Assembly: GCF_002243645.1 (NCBI RefSeq)
Contig: NZ_CP017704.1
Coordinates: 783,501 to 847,500, forward strand
Direction: 5' to 3'
From: Peribacillus simplex NBRC 15720 = DSM 1321
GTDB lineage: Bacteria; Bacillota; Bacilli; Bacillales; DSM-1321
DNA: 64,000 nucleotides
Under the pieces are notes generated by a model, which worked only from the letters and a program-made list of their open reading frames with translations, did no database searches and was not told the origin of the DNA. The position numbers and the translations under genes were made by a program. Positions 1 through 8,395 of this stretch are shown piece by piece; positions within the stretch are counted from its first letter, which is position 1; every line of letters begins with the position of its first letter.

Positions 1-303
1 CCTTTACTATCAGTTCGATATAAGGAGCTATTTTCCTGCAAGAATAAATGACCTTATGTGGTGCTCCACTAACTATTCATTTTTATAATCAGAATGATAA
101 GTAGTTCGTATTATCTCAAAACCACTTATTTTATACATTGTACATTCGCGTTGTGCACACATACCGATAGAAGAATCATTAGGAGGAATTGTTATATATA
201 CAAGAGAACAACATATACTTTATTGAATTCACCCAACTTTTTTTTGTTCTAACTGCATAAATTGTTCAATACGAAAAAACTAGGGTATCTGGAGGTTTTT
301 TAA
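1..303. other. Intergenic, no gene recognised
   Basis: I see no convincing coding region. The only clear signal is the GGAGG ribosome-binding site at 291-295, which serves the next gene. Confidence 0.4.
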
Positions 304-810
304 ATGAATCATCCCGAGCAAGTATTAGAAATGTATAACTATCACGCGTGGGCAAATGGAGTCATCATCGATCGGTTAAATGAACTTCCACAGCACATTT
401 ACCATAAGGAAATTCAGAGTGGTTTTTCGTCGGTATCAAAAGTGTTGTCTCACATTTATCTCACAGATTATGCGTGGTTTGACATTATCTCAGGTAAAAG
501 TATGGATGAAGCAATGGCATCTTCTAATCAATTAAGAGAAGAGGTGGAGAAGAAAAGTATTGAGGAAATGAAAAAAATATTCATAGACCTATTCGAAAGA
601 AACAAAGCACTTCTGAGTACAGAGGATATGAAAAAGGTAATTGTCGTGGATAACCCATATGCTGGGTTGCTTGAAACTTCCATTTCCGAATCGGTATTAC
701 ACGTTGTCACTCACGGTTCCTATCATCGCGGCAATATAGCTACCATGTTGCGGCAAATGGGGCACACTTCCGTTATGCAAGATTATGGCCTTTATCTTTA
801 TTCAAAATAG
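304..810 (+). CDS. DinB family protein
   Basis: This 168-residue protein has the size and pattern of the DinB/YfiT-like four-helix-bundle family, whose members are putative metal-dependent enzymes, often thiol-dependent transferases. His50 (LSHIYLTDYAWF), His136 and His140 (THGSYHRG) are placed like the family's three metal-binding histidines, and the N-terminal YNYHAWAN segment is typical. The start is fixed by a GGAGG eight bases upstream. No membrane segment or signal peptide is seen, so it should be cytoplasmic. The substrate cannot be inferred. It is followed closely by a small Cys-rich ORF on the same strand. Confidence 0.8.
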   Translation: MNHPEQVLEMYNYHAWANGVIIDRLNELPQHIYHKEIQSGFSSVSKVLSHIYLTDYAWFDIISGKSMDEAMASSNQLREEVEKKSIEEMKKIFIDLFERNKALLSTEDMKKVIVVDNPYAGLLETSISESVLHVVTHGSYHRGNIATMLRQMGHTSVMQDYGLYLYSK

Positions 811-853
811 AACACCAAACTATATACCATTTCCTGAATAGGGGGATGTATCG

Positions 854-1018
854 ATGGATGAACTAGTTGGCTCTTGTGTTCACTGTGCAAATGATGTATA
901 TTGTACGGCTGGTTTTCTGAACGGTATTCTGTTAGATAACAAGAAAATCTTATGTTTTAAATGTAAGGAAATTTTATATGCAATGGTCAAAGAAGAAAGA
1001 TTGGAAGAGGAGAGTTGA
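854..1018 (+). CDS. Small CxxC-pair protein (54 aa), unknown
   Basis: A short reading frame starts at ATG 854, about 40 bases after the DinB-like gene, behind a G-rich AGGGGGAT ribosome-binding site. It encodes 54 residues with CVHC near the N-terminus, another Cys in the middle and CFKC in the centre. That pattern suggests a small zinc-ribbon or metal-knuckle fold. It may be co-transcribed with the upstream gene. I do not recognise the family; expression is inferred only from the ribosome-binding site and the paired cysteines. Confidence 0.45.
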   Translation: MDELVGSCVHCANDVYCTAGFLNGILLDNKKILCFKCKEILYAMVKEERLEEES

Positions 1019-1072
1019 AGGAGTAATACACCAAATCAAAATGAGTTGAGTGTCTGATTGACCTTAAAAGTT

Positions 1073-1618
1073 TCACTTCATTAAGGGAGTTGCTTCGGCA
1101 ATTCTTTCATGAGTTATAACAGCTAGTTTGAAAACATTTTTCAAAACTTCAAAATAGGTCATGCCGATAATTTGGCATGACCTATTTTGCCCGAGAACAG
1201 TCAGATTGACCATGTTGGTTTCACACATGAACGTTGAGAGATGCACAGGTTGGTCGTTTGCATCGAAAGCAATCTTTAATCTTCTAAATAAATTGGCGCC
1301 AATATCACATTCTAAAAATTCAGCATAGTTTTTTGTAGCACCAATCACGTCTATAATTTTATCGTTACTGACTATTTCTGTATGGTAATCTTCCAAAAGG
1401 ATTTTATATGTTGATTCATCCCTTGCAATCTTCTTTTCTAAATCCGGAAAACGAATTAACGAATAATGAGCTGTATCGTAGAAAAGCGGACGATCATTTA
1501 CATACATGAGCCGCTCAAGTTCGAGAACGGGAATTCCTTCATCAATGAGGAGATGACCTGCAATATCATTTGGTGCTGGTATGACCTCACTTCTTAAAAT
1601 CCGAGAATTAGGTATCAT
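1073..1618 (-). pseudogene. Truncated GntR/UTRA regulator (FrlR-like remnant)
   Basis: The 181 codons encode a UTRA effector-binding domain of the GntR family (RILRSEVIPAP, PVLELERLMYV, DQPVHLSTFMCETNMVNL), but the N-terminal winged helix that would bind DNA is missing. The ATG overlaps the end of a sugar-kinase remnant. In B. subtilis frlR (yurK) follows the fructosamine kinase gene frlD in the same direction, so a deletion joining the middle of frlD to the middle of frlR explains the arrangement. The normal C-terminus also looks overrun by about 35 unrelated residues. A regulatory function is unlikely. Confidence 0.7.
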
Positions 1619-1745
1619 CCAGGATTCCCCTCCTTCTCATAGTATCCACCATATCCGCTTCGAGTACACCGCATTGATAAATTTGAATACCATCATAGGC
1701 AAGTGAACCATTTTCACCTAAAGTGGCCACCACAATTTTAGATCC
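1608..1745 (-). pseudogene. PfkB sugar-kinase remnant (FrlD-like)
   Basis: Read on the minus strand, this stretch encodes IVVATLGENGSLAYDG, then GVLEADMVDTM, and stops soon after. This matches the segment of PfkB-family kinases just before the catalytic GAGD motif (VVVTLGENGSL...VDTMGAGD). The GAGD motif and everything after it are gone. The neighbouring FrlR-like UTRA fragment points to fructoselysine 6-kinase (FrlD) as the origin. Upstream of about 1745 the frame is lost. Confidence 0.65.
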
Positions 1746-2125
1746 TTGATTTTTTCATAAAATTAGGAGAAACAGCATTCCTTCGTAAATCGATAGCAGT
1801 AACCCTGGAGTTAAAGATCCGATTTTTGTTTCACTTTTACATAAAGTAAGTCTTATATTGGTGATTATTGTTCGAAATATGATATACATGTAGAATGGAT
1901 GTTAACTGGGGGATTTCTTAAACAAGAGAATATATCCTGAAATATTGTCGAGTGAGTTGTTAATAAAGAATAAACACCTCCAAAAGCCGTAAATTGAGGT
2001 TACTCTCCTTAAGATGGTGTATATTATTGGAAATTATAGGTTGATTCACTTAAAAACTCTATAACTTAAAAAAATAGCAGGCAGTACAATTTGTACTACC
2101 CTAGCGGAAAGGACGTTCCCTAATA
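1746..2125. other. Intergenic upstream of MFS pump gene
   Basis: No gene is recognised. The stretch lies between the frl remnants and the MFS gene and holds the palindrome at 2083-2097 described separately. Confidence 0.4.
2083..2097. promoter_or_regulatory. Palindromic operator candidate (AGTACAATTTGTACT)
   Basis: This is a perfect 7+1+7 inverted repeat; two bases out on each side G and C also pair. It lies about 30 bases before the MFS start and could be a repressor site for the pump, as TetR- or MarR-type repressors often control such genes. No cognate regulator is adjacent. Confidence 0.5.
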
Positions 2126-3619
2126 ATGAATCACGACAAAACAGCAATCACTAAAATTCGTACAGGCCCCATGTTTGCAGTGATGTTAGCTGGTGCTCTA
2201 GTCGCTTTCTTAAATCAGACTTTAATCAATATCGCATTGCCTCAATTAATGACTCATTTTGAAATATCGGCTGCAACAGCTAATTGGCTTACTACTATCT
2301 TCTTATTGGTCAATGGGATTGTCATCCCGATTACTGCTTTCTTAATGGAACGATTTAATACAAGACAATTATATCTTGCTTCAATGGGACTCTTTGCATT
2401 AGGAACTTTTTTATGTGGAATTGCCCCCAGCTTCTCCGTCTTATTGATCGGACGGGTGGTTCAAGCTGCAGGTGCGGGGATTTTATTCCCTTTGATTACA
2501 AATGTAATTTTCACATTATTTCCACCTAACAGACGCGGCTTCGCAATGGGCATATTTGGTATCGCGATGAATTTTGCCCCAGCTGTAGGACCGACGTTAT
2601 CAGGATGGATTATACAAAACTATTCTTGGCGGGTTCTGTTTTTTATCATTTTCCCATTTGCCCTGCTTGACTTCATCTTTGCAATTTTCATCATTAAAAA
2701 AGTGGGGAAAACCAGCCGGCCTAAACTCGATAAAATGGGTGTAATCCTATCCACTATCGGATTCGGCGGTGTTCTATATGGATTTGCTACAGGCGGTACC
2801 AAGGGCTGGGGCAGTCCCGAAGTACTGACGATGTTCCTTGTTGGAGGAATCAGTTTAGTTTTATTTGTCTGGAGGCAATTTACTGTATCTCATCCTATTT
2901 TGGAATTTAGAATTTTTCGGTATCGGATGTTCACTTTAACGACAATCATCAACATCATCGCAACTATGGGTATGTTCTCCGGAATGATCATCATGCCAAT
3001 CTATATGCAGAATATCCGTGGGTTTACTCCAATGGAATCCGGTCTCATGCTATTGCCAGGCGGGATTTTAATGGGGATCATGTCTCCTATCACGGGTAAA
3101 CTGTTTGATCGATTTGGTGCGAGATGGCTTGCGGTGAGCGGACTTGCCATCACTATCATTACAACCTATCTTTTAACGCGGCTTGAAACAGATACGTCTT
3201 ATTCTTATGTAGTGTGGGTATATACAATTAGAATGTTCGGAATGTCGATACTGATGATGCCTATCTTTACAGCTGGATTAAATGAATTGGCACTTAGCCT
3301 AAATAAATATGGAACAGCAATGGTCAATACATTGAGAATGGTAGCAGGCGCTGTTGGCATGGCATTCTTTGTTTCGATCATGACAAACCAGGGAACGAAA
3401 CATGTTCAGGAAATCTTATCTCAAAGAAACATATCGGCAGATAATACATCACAAATGGCCATGGCCATTAAACAAGGCAGCGTAATGGGAGTGGATGATG
3501 CATTCATGATAGCAACAGGTTTGACCATTATTGCATTCATACTGGCCTTTTATATACGGCAAACTTCACCACAAGAAGATACCATTACAAATCGCCTATC
3601 AAAAAAAGCAGCTGAATAA
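2126..3619 (+). CDS. DHA2-type multidrug MFS transporter
   Basis: This 497-residue membrane protein has the size and about 14 hydrophobic segments of drug:H+ antiporter family 2 (EmrB/QacA, with LmrB and MdtP as Bacillus relatives). The N-terminal LNQTLINIALPQL, FLLVNGIVIPITAFLMERF and the motif-C-like GIAMNFAPAVGPTLSGWIIQ are characteristic. It should export amphipathic drugs or toxic metabolites across the cytoplasmic membrane using the proton gradient. A palindrome just upstream suggests repression, and a strong terminator follows. The exact substrate cannot be told from the sequence. Confidence 0.88.
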   Translation: MNHDKTAITKIRTGPMFAVMLAGALVAFLNQTLINIALPQLMTHFEISAATANWLTTIFLLVNGIVIPITAFLMERFNTRQLYLASMGLFALGTFLCGIAPSFSVLLIGRVVQAAGAGILFPLITNVIFTLFPPNRRGFAMGIFGIAMNFAPAVGPTLSGWIIQNYSWRVLFFIIFPFALLDFIFAIFIIKKVGKTSRPKLDKMGVILSTIGFGGVLYGFATGGTKGWGSPEVLTMFLVGGISLVLFVWRQFTVSHPILEFRIFRYRMFTLTTIINIIATMGMFSGMIIMPIYMQNIRGFTPMESGLMLLPGGILMGIMSPITGKLFDRFGARWLAVSGLAITIITTYLLTRLETDTSYSYVVWVYTIRMFGMSILMMPIFTAGLNELALSLNKYGTAMVNTLRMVAGAVGMAFFVSIMTNQGTKHVQEILSQRNISADNTSQMAMAIKQGSVMGVDDAFMIATGLTIIAFILAFYIRQTSPQEDTITNRLSKKAAE

Positions 3620-3710
3620 TCAAAGCTAAATTCAACCTATTTTCCAAGGAAAAAAAATTCTTATATTATTAAACTGACTTTCCCCATGTAGACATATAAA
3701 TGCAAAAATA

Positions 3711-3740
3711 AGAGACACTTTTTATGAGTGTCTCTTTTTT
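3711..3740 (+). terminator. Rho-independent terminator of the MFS gene
   Basis: A perfect 9-bp stem (AGAGACACT/AGTGTCTCT) with an 8-base loop is followed by a run of T. Confidence 0.85.
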
Positions 3741-3942
3741 TGGCCCTAATTACTTCATGGCCTCAAGGAGACGGCCTTTATTTTAATCCTGCTGCACTCG
3801 CGTGTGGCTAAATTTCAGAACATTATTTGAAGAACAAAGCCAACAATACACAAATATCAATAGTAACTTTCAATCAGCTGAGTATAAATTTGCATTCCTC
3901 TCATATATTTTAAGATAATGATTTGGACAAGGGGAATGCTTT

Positions 3943-4035
3943 ATGAAAAAGTTTGTTACTCTGCTTTTTTCAAGTTTTTGCATTGGTATTGGTCTTAACC
4001 TGTTTATAATCCCCATTCATCTATCCCAACAATAA
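3943..4035 (+). pseudogene. YitT-like membrane protein, N-terminal fragment
   Basis: The short frame starts at an ATG with an AAGGGG ribosome-binding site and encodes 30 residues: MKKFVTLLFSSFCIGIGLN, then LFIIP. This resembles the first transmembrane helix of YitT/DUF2179 membrane proteins (GSFLIGIGxNxFLxPH). It then ends at a stop, and nothing of the remaining helices follows. I call it a deletion remnant. The surrounding 3741-4113 holds no other recognisable gene. Confidence 0.4.
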
Positions 4036-4113
4036 GAAAAAATTTAATTAAGAAATTTTCCTTTTATATTATACCTATCCACTTATGTGTCCAGTTTAAG
4101 TGAATTTTACTAT

Positions 4114-5535
4114 TTAAATAATTTGACTATCTTCTGAATTTTTGACATTTCTTCTCCATATATTCTCCATCTGTTCAAGAGTCTTGCCTTTGGTTTCAGG
4201 AACCATTTTCCAAACAAATAAGGCAGAAAGCACGCTCATTAAACCGTAGAAACCGTATGTTAGTCCCCCACTATATTCCATCATCATAGGATATGTAGAA
4301 GAAATAAAATAGTTAGCCGCCCATTGGGCAGCTACAGCAATAGCTACAGCCCGACCTCGAATTTTATTAGGGAAAATCTCTGAAATTAGCACCCAGCAGA
4401 TTGGACCCCACGACATCATAAATGAAGCTGTATAAATAATGATAAATACAAGCGTCCCTATTCCAATAATATTAGAAAAAGCCATGCTTGCTACACCAAA
4501 CATTCCAATTGCCATTCCAATAGAACCTACTATTAATAAAGGCTTTCTTCCCCATCGATCAACTGTTAAAATCGCGATAACTGTAAAGATAACATTTACT
4601 AATCCCATAATAATAGTTTGCAGCATAGAAGAATCTTTAGCTGCTCCCATGCTTTCAAAGATACGCGGAGCGTAGTATAAAGCTACATTTATACCTACAA
4701 ATTGTTGAAATACAGAAAGCAGTACACCTACAATAATAACTAATTTTCCATAAGCGAATAATTTTTCAGAAGAAATATTGATAGTAGTCGATTGTTTAAT
4801 ATCACCCAGAATCGCTTTCGCTTCTAAAGATCCATTAATTTTTGTAAGTATAGCTAAAGCTTTTTGATCTTGATTCTGTATTGCCAAATAGCGAGGTGTT
4901 TCAGGAACTAAAAACAAAAGTACAGCAAAGAGTAAAGCTGGTATAGCTCCTGAAGCAAACATGTATCTCCACCCTACATCATTTATCCATTCTAACGTTT
5001 CACCATTTGCAATACCCCAGTTTACAAAGTAAACGACTAACATACCAAAAATAATCATAAACTGATTAAATGATACCAATCTGCCGCGAATATCTGCCGG
5101 AGCAATTTCTCCTATATAGATTGGACAAATAGCTGACGCTAATCCAACACCAATTCCCCCTATAATTCGATAAAAGTTAAAAGCTAGTAATAAAGAAAGT
5201 GTTGGTTCACCTTTTGTAAAAAATAAAAATTCAGGATAAGAAGCACCTAATGCTGATACTATAAAAAGAATTGCTGCAAGTATAAGTGATTTTTTACGTC
5301 CTAGTCTTGATCCAAAATAGCCGGATATTAATCCTCCGATAATACATCCTATTAAAGCACTTGATACGGTGACGCCATGTGCCAAAGAGCCTAACCCTAA
5401 GCTATCGATAAAATAAACCTTTAATGATTTTTCAGCTCCAGATATTACGGCTGTATCATATCCAAACAGTAACCCTCCAATTGCGGCCACTAATGTAATA
5501 GAAAAGATATATAATGAGTTTCGTTTTTGCTTCAT
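4114..5535 (-). CDS. xylT: Sugar:H+ symporter (XylT/AraE type)
   Basis: This 473-residue MFS protein carries the sugar-porter signatures GGLLFGYDTAVISGA, the R-x-G-R-R type loop motif SRLGRKK, PETPRYL at the end of the first half, DRWGRKPLL and PETKGKTLEQ near the C-terminus. It should import D-xylose with protons through the cytoplasmic membrane. It closes a xylA-xylB-galM-xylT array; in Priestia megaterium xylT likewise follows xylB. The 204-bp gap before it contains a cre-like site and a hairpin, so it may have its own promoter. I see no clear Shine-Dalgarno sequence before the ATG. Arabinose or galactose are alternative substrates, but the context favours xylose. Confidence 0.85.
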   Translation of the reverse strand: MKQKRNSLYIFSITLVAAIGGLLFGYDTAVISGAEKSLKVYFIDSLGLGSLAHGVTVSSALIGCIIGGLISGYFGSRLGRKKSLILAAILFIVSALGASYPEFLFFTKGEPTLSLLLAFNFYRIIGGIGVGLASAICPIYIGEIAPADIRGRLVSFNQFMIIFGMLVVYFVNWGIANGETLEWINDVGWRYMFASGAIPALLFAVLLFLVPETPRYLAIQNQDQKALAILTKINGSLEAKAILGDIKQSTTINISSEKLFAYGKLVIIVGVLLSVFQQFVGINVALYYAPRIFESMGAAKDSSMLQTIIMGLVNVIFTVIAILTVDRWGRKPLLIVGSIGMAIGMFGVASMAFSNIIGIGTLVFIIIYTASFMMSWGPICWVLISEIFPNKIRGRAVAIAVAAQWAANYFISSTYPMMMEYSGGLTYGFYGLMSVLSALFVWKMVPETKGKTLEQMENIWRRNVKNSEDSQII

Positions 5536-5603
5536 GTTCTACTAAAAACAGTTAAGAATGACGGGATGGGGGAAAGTCTATTTATTATTAAAGCGCATAC
5601 TTT

Positions 5604-5617
5604 TGGTTGCGCTTTCA
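5604..5617 (-). promoter_or_regulatory. cre-like site upstream of xylT
   Basis: The minus strand reads TGAAAGCGCAACCA, matching the CcpA consensus TGWAANCGNTNWCA except at two positions. The same bases form the arms of an AAAGCGCA/TGCGCTTT hairpin. It lies about 70 bases before xylT, where carbon catabolite repression of the transporter would be expected. Confidence 0.45.
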
Positions 5618-5739
5618 AAATTAATGAACATGAAGGACATCTCTTCCCTCACCCATTCTACTAACTGCTTTTATCCTCCCTTCCATTGTAGATTTTCATT
5701 TCACTAAAACAACATTAAACCAATGAAAACCAAATGTTT

Positions 5740-6786
5740 TTAAACGACGGTAAAAGTAAAACGAGTTTTAGAATGATACTCTTTATCTTTTTCTAATAAA
5801 ATAGAAGGTAATTGCTGATTATGAATGGCATTTGGCGGATGTTGAGTTTCGAGACATAAGCCAAGATGTTTTTGGCAAGGAATTCCTCTAATTCGAAAAG
5901 TATCTTCTAGCATATTTCCCGTATATAAAACAACATATGGCTCATCTGTTTCCACTATCATTTTCCGTCCGTTAGAAGGATTAACCAAACAAATTTCTTT
6001 TTGATGATTTTCACTTAATAAGAATGGATGGTCATACCCATTTCCAACTATTTCATTTTGTTTATGTGTGGATTTTACTCCTTCAATAATTCGCTTTCCT
6101 GTTCTAAAATCAAAAGGTGTATGTTCAGCGTCTATTAAATTGCCTGTAGGCAGTAAGGACGGATCAAGCTCTAAAAACTTATCACTTTTCATAGTTAATT
6201 CATGCTGTAAGATATCTTCTTTTAAATTGCCACTCAGATTAAAGTAAGTATGATTGGTTAAATTTAATAACGTATTTTTATCTGAAATACCATGATAGGT
6301 TATTATAAGTTCATTATTATTAGTGAGAGTGTAAACGACACTTACCTCAAGATTTCCAGGATAACCAGCTTCTCCATCAGGACTCATATAAGTAAATGTC
6401 ACACTAGCCTCATCTACACTCTCACTAGTAGAGGATTTCCAGACCACGTTATGGAATCCATCAGGTCCACCGTGTAAATGAGTTCTCCCTTCATTCTCAG
6501 GGAGGAGGTATGTAAAGCCTTCTATATCAACGCTTGGTGGATTAACTCTCCCTGCCACTCGACCGATTACTGCACCAAAATAAGGGGAATAATGTAAATA
6601 ATCTTCTGCAGAATCAAATCCTAACACGATATTTTCTATATTCCCTTCTTTGTCTGGTACATCGATTCTAGTAATCGTACATCCAAAATCAATACAGGTT
6701 ACTTTAATGTTTTGATTGTTCATGATTGAATAAGACTTTACCAGTTCTCTATTTATTTCACCGAAAATTCCCTCTTCTATTTTCAT
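5740..6786 (-). CDS. galM: Galactose mutarotase (aldose 1-epimerase)
   Basis: This 348-residue protein matches the GalM family, which interconverts alpha and beta anomers of aldoses. Visible motifs are GRVAGRVNPP, the NLTNHTYFNLSG segment with the catalytic His, the GYDHPFLL region, and CLETQHPPNAIH with the general-base Glu close by. Inside the xyl operon it probably speeds anomerisation of imported xylose for the isomerase, which uses one anomer. Its start has a GGAGAT ribosome-binding site, and it lies 48 bases after xylB on the same strand. The enzyme is cytoplasmic, with no signal peptide. Confidence 0.9.
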   Translation of the reverse strand: MKIEEGIFGEINRELVKSYSIMNNQNIKVTCIDFGCTITRIDVPDKEGNIENIVLGFDSAEDYLHYSPYFGAVIGRVAGRVNPPSVDIEGFTYLLPENEGRTHLHGGPDGFHNVVWKSSTSESVDEASVTFTYMSPDGEAGYPGNLEVSVVYTLTNNNELIITYHGISDKNTLLNLTNHTYFNLSGNLKEDILQHELTMKSDKFLELDPSLLPTGNLIDAEHTPFDFRTGKRIIEGVKSTHKQNEIVGNGYDHPFLLSENHQKEICLVNPSNGRKMIVETDEPYVVLYTGNMLEDTFRIRGIPCQKHLGLCLETQHPPNAIHNQQLPSILLEKDKEYHSKTRFTFTVV

Positions 6787-6834
6787 GTTAATCTCCTTTT
6801 CGAAGAAAGGGATGCATGATTCAAATGCAACCTG

Positions 6835-8337
6835 TTACTTTCTGCTAAATTGATTCAGCTTTTTACTTAAGTCTTTTGTTTGGGAATATACCTCTTTATA
6901 TAAAGCATAAAGTTGTTTATACACTGGAACATTTTCTAAATTAGGATGATATGTTTTTGAAGAAGCAATGAATAAATCTGCGCATTCTTCTAATGAGTTG
7001 TACCACCCACAACCATAAGCGGCTAACATGGCTGCCCCTAGTGCAGGTCCTTGCTCAGTAGATAGCTTTATAATTTTTGTGTTAAAAACGTCTGCTTGAA
7101 TCTGAAGCCAACTATCGTTTTTTGCTCCCCCGCCAATTGATACAATAGACGTAATTTCTTTTCCATTTTCTCGAAAAATTTCAATTGATTCATTTAATGA
7201 GAAGGTAATTCCTTCAATAACTGCCCTTGTAAAATCCCTCTTTTTATGGGAAGCATCCATTCCTATAAAGCTTCCGCGTATAGTAGCATCTGCATGTGGT
7301 GTTCGTTCCCCAACTAAGTATGGAGTAAATAAAAGCCCATTTGAGCCAATTGGAACATTGTTTATATCAGCCAGTAATTCTTCAAATGACTCATTTTCAG
7401 CAAAATTATCTCTAAACCAACTTAAACTGTGGCCAGCAGATAATGTAACTCCCATCGTATAAAAAGCATTTTCTTTTCCATGATTGAAATAATGCACTTT
7501 CCCAGCAAAGTCTCTATCATTTCGCTCCTCATAAGAAAGTACGACACCAGATGTTCCGATGCTGCATAACGTTTCTCCTGATGATAGAATGCCAGCTCCA
7601 ATTGCTCCACAAGCATTATCAGCTCCACCCGCAAATACCTTAGTCGATAATGTTATCCCAGATTTTTGAGAGAATTCTTCATTAATTGTTCCAGCGCATT
7701 CACTAGATTCCACTAGCGATGGGCAAATGCTGATATCAATGCCCACTAATTGACAAATCTCTTCGCTCCATTTTTTCTCACTCACGTTCAACAATAATGT
7801 ACCGGCAGCATCTGAATATTCACTATGAATAAAGCCAGTCATTTTGAAGCGTAAATAGTCTTTAGGCAGCATAAATACAGCTACTTGATCAAATATCTCT
7901 GGTTCATGCTCTTTAACCCATAGCAGCTTAGGTAGTGTAAACCCTTCCAAAGCTTGATTTTTTGTTATTTCTAAAAGACGCTTTTCTCCAATCATTTCAT
8001 ATAGCTGATGACATTGTGCTGTCGTCCTTGTATCGTTCCATAAAATAGAATGACGTAAAAGATTATGATTCTTATCCAACAGTACTAGACCGTGCATTTG
8101 TCCAGAATAACTAATTCCTTCTATATCTTCTGGTCTTACATCAGATTTGGAGATTAACTCATTTAAAGCACTAGCAGTCTGCTGAATCCACTCCTCTGGG
8201 TTTTGTTCACTATATCCTGTTTTTTCATGCAGAAGAGGGTAATTTTTAGAAGCTTCTGCACAGATCTCACCTTTCGTATTAACTAAAACAGTTTTGACAG
8301 CACTCGTTCCTAGATCAATTCCTATAATATATTTCAT
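6835..8337 (-). CDS. xylB: Xylulokinase
   Basis: This 500-residue FGGY-family kinase phosphorylates D-xylulose to xylulose 5-phosphate with ATP, feeding the pentose phosphate pathway. The N-terminus (YIIGIDLGTSAVKTVLVN) is the first phosphate-binding loop. SGQMHGLVLLD and LWNDTRT give the substrate-site residues of xylulokinases, and SIGGGAKNDSWLQIQADVF is the FGGY signature 2 region. The start is supported by GGAGG. It follows xylA by 58 bases with a strong hairpin between the two genes, so it is probably in the same XylR-controlled transcript but at a lower level. Confidence 0.95.
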   Translation of the reverse strand: MKYIIGIDLGTSAVKTVLVNTKGEICAEASKNYPLLHEKTGYSEQNPEEWIQQTASALNELISKSDVRPEDIEGISYSGQMHGLVLLDKNHNLLRHSILWNDTRTTAQCHQLYEMIGEKRLLEITKNQALEGFTLPKLLWVKEHEPEIFDQVAVFMLPKDYLRFKMTGFIHSEYSDAAGTLLLNVSEKKWSEEICQLVGIDISICPSLVESSECAGTINEEFSQKSGITLSTKVFAGGADNACGAIGAGILSSGETLCSIGTSGVVLSYEERNDRDFAGKVHYFNHGKENAFYTMGVTLSAGHSLSWFRDNFAENESFEELLADINNVPIGSNGLLFTPYLVGERTPHADATIRGSFIGMDASHKKRDFTRAVIEGITFSLNESIEIFRENGKEITSIVSIGGGAKNDSWLQIQADVFNTKIIKLSTEQGPALGAAMLAAYGCGWYNSLEECADLFIASSKTYHPNLENVPVYKQLYALYKEVYSQTKDLSKKLNQFSRK

Positions 8338-8357
8338 CTTGATTCCTCCACTTTTAT

Positions 8358-8390
8358 AAAAGAGAGTAGAAATTGTTTCTACTCTCTTTT
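8358..8390 (-). terminator. Long hairpin between xylA and xylB
   Basis: A perfect 15-bp inverted repeat (arms 8358-8372 and 8376-8390, 3-base loop) ends in a T-rich tract on the minus strand. It can act as a partial terminator or as an mRNA-stabilising 3' end for xylA. It sits before the xylB ribosome-binding site, so some read-through must occur if xylB has no promoter of its own. Confidence 0.75.
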
Positions 8391-8395
8391 ATCCA

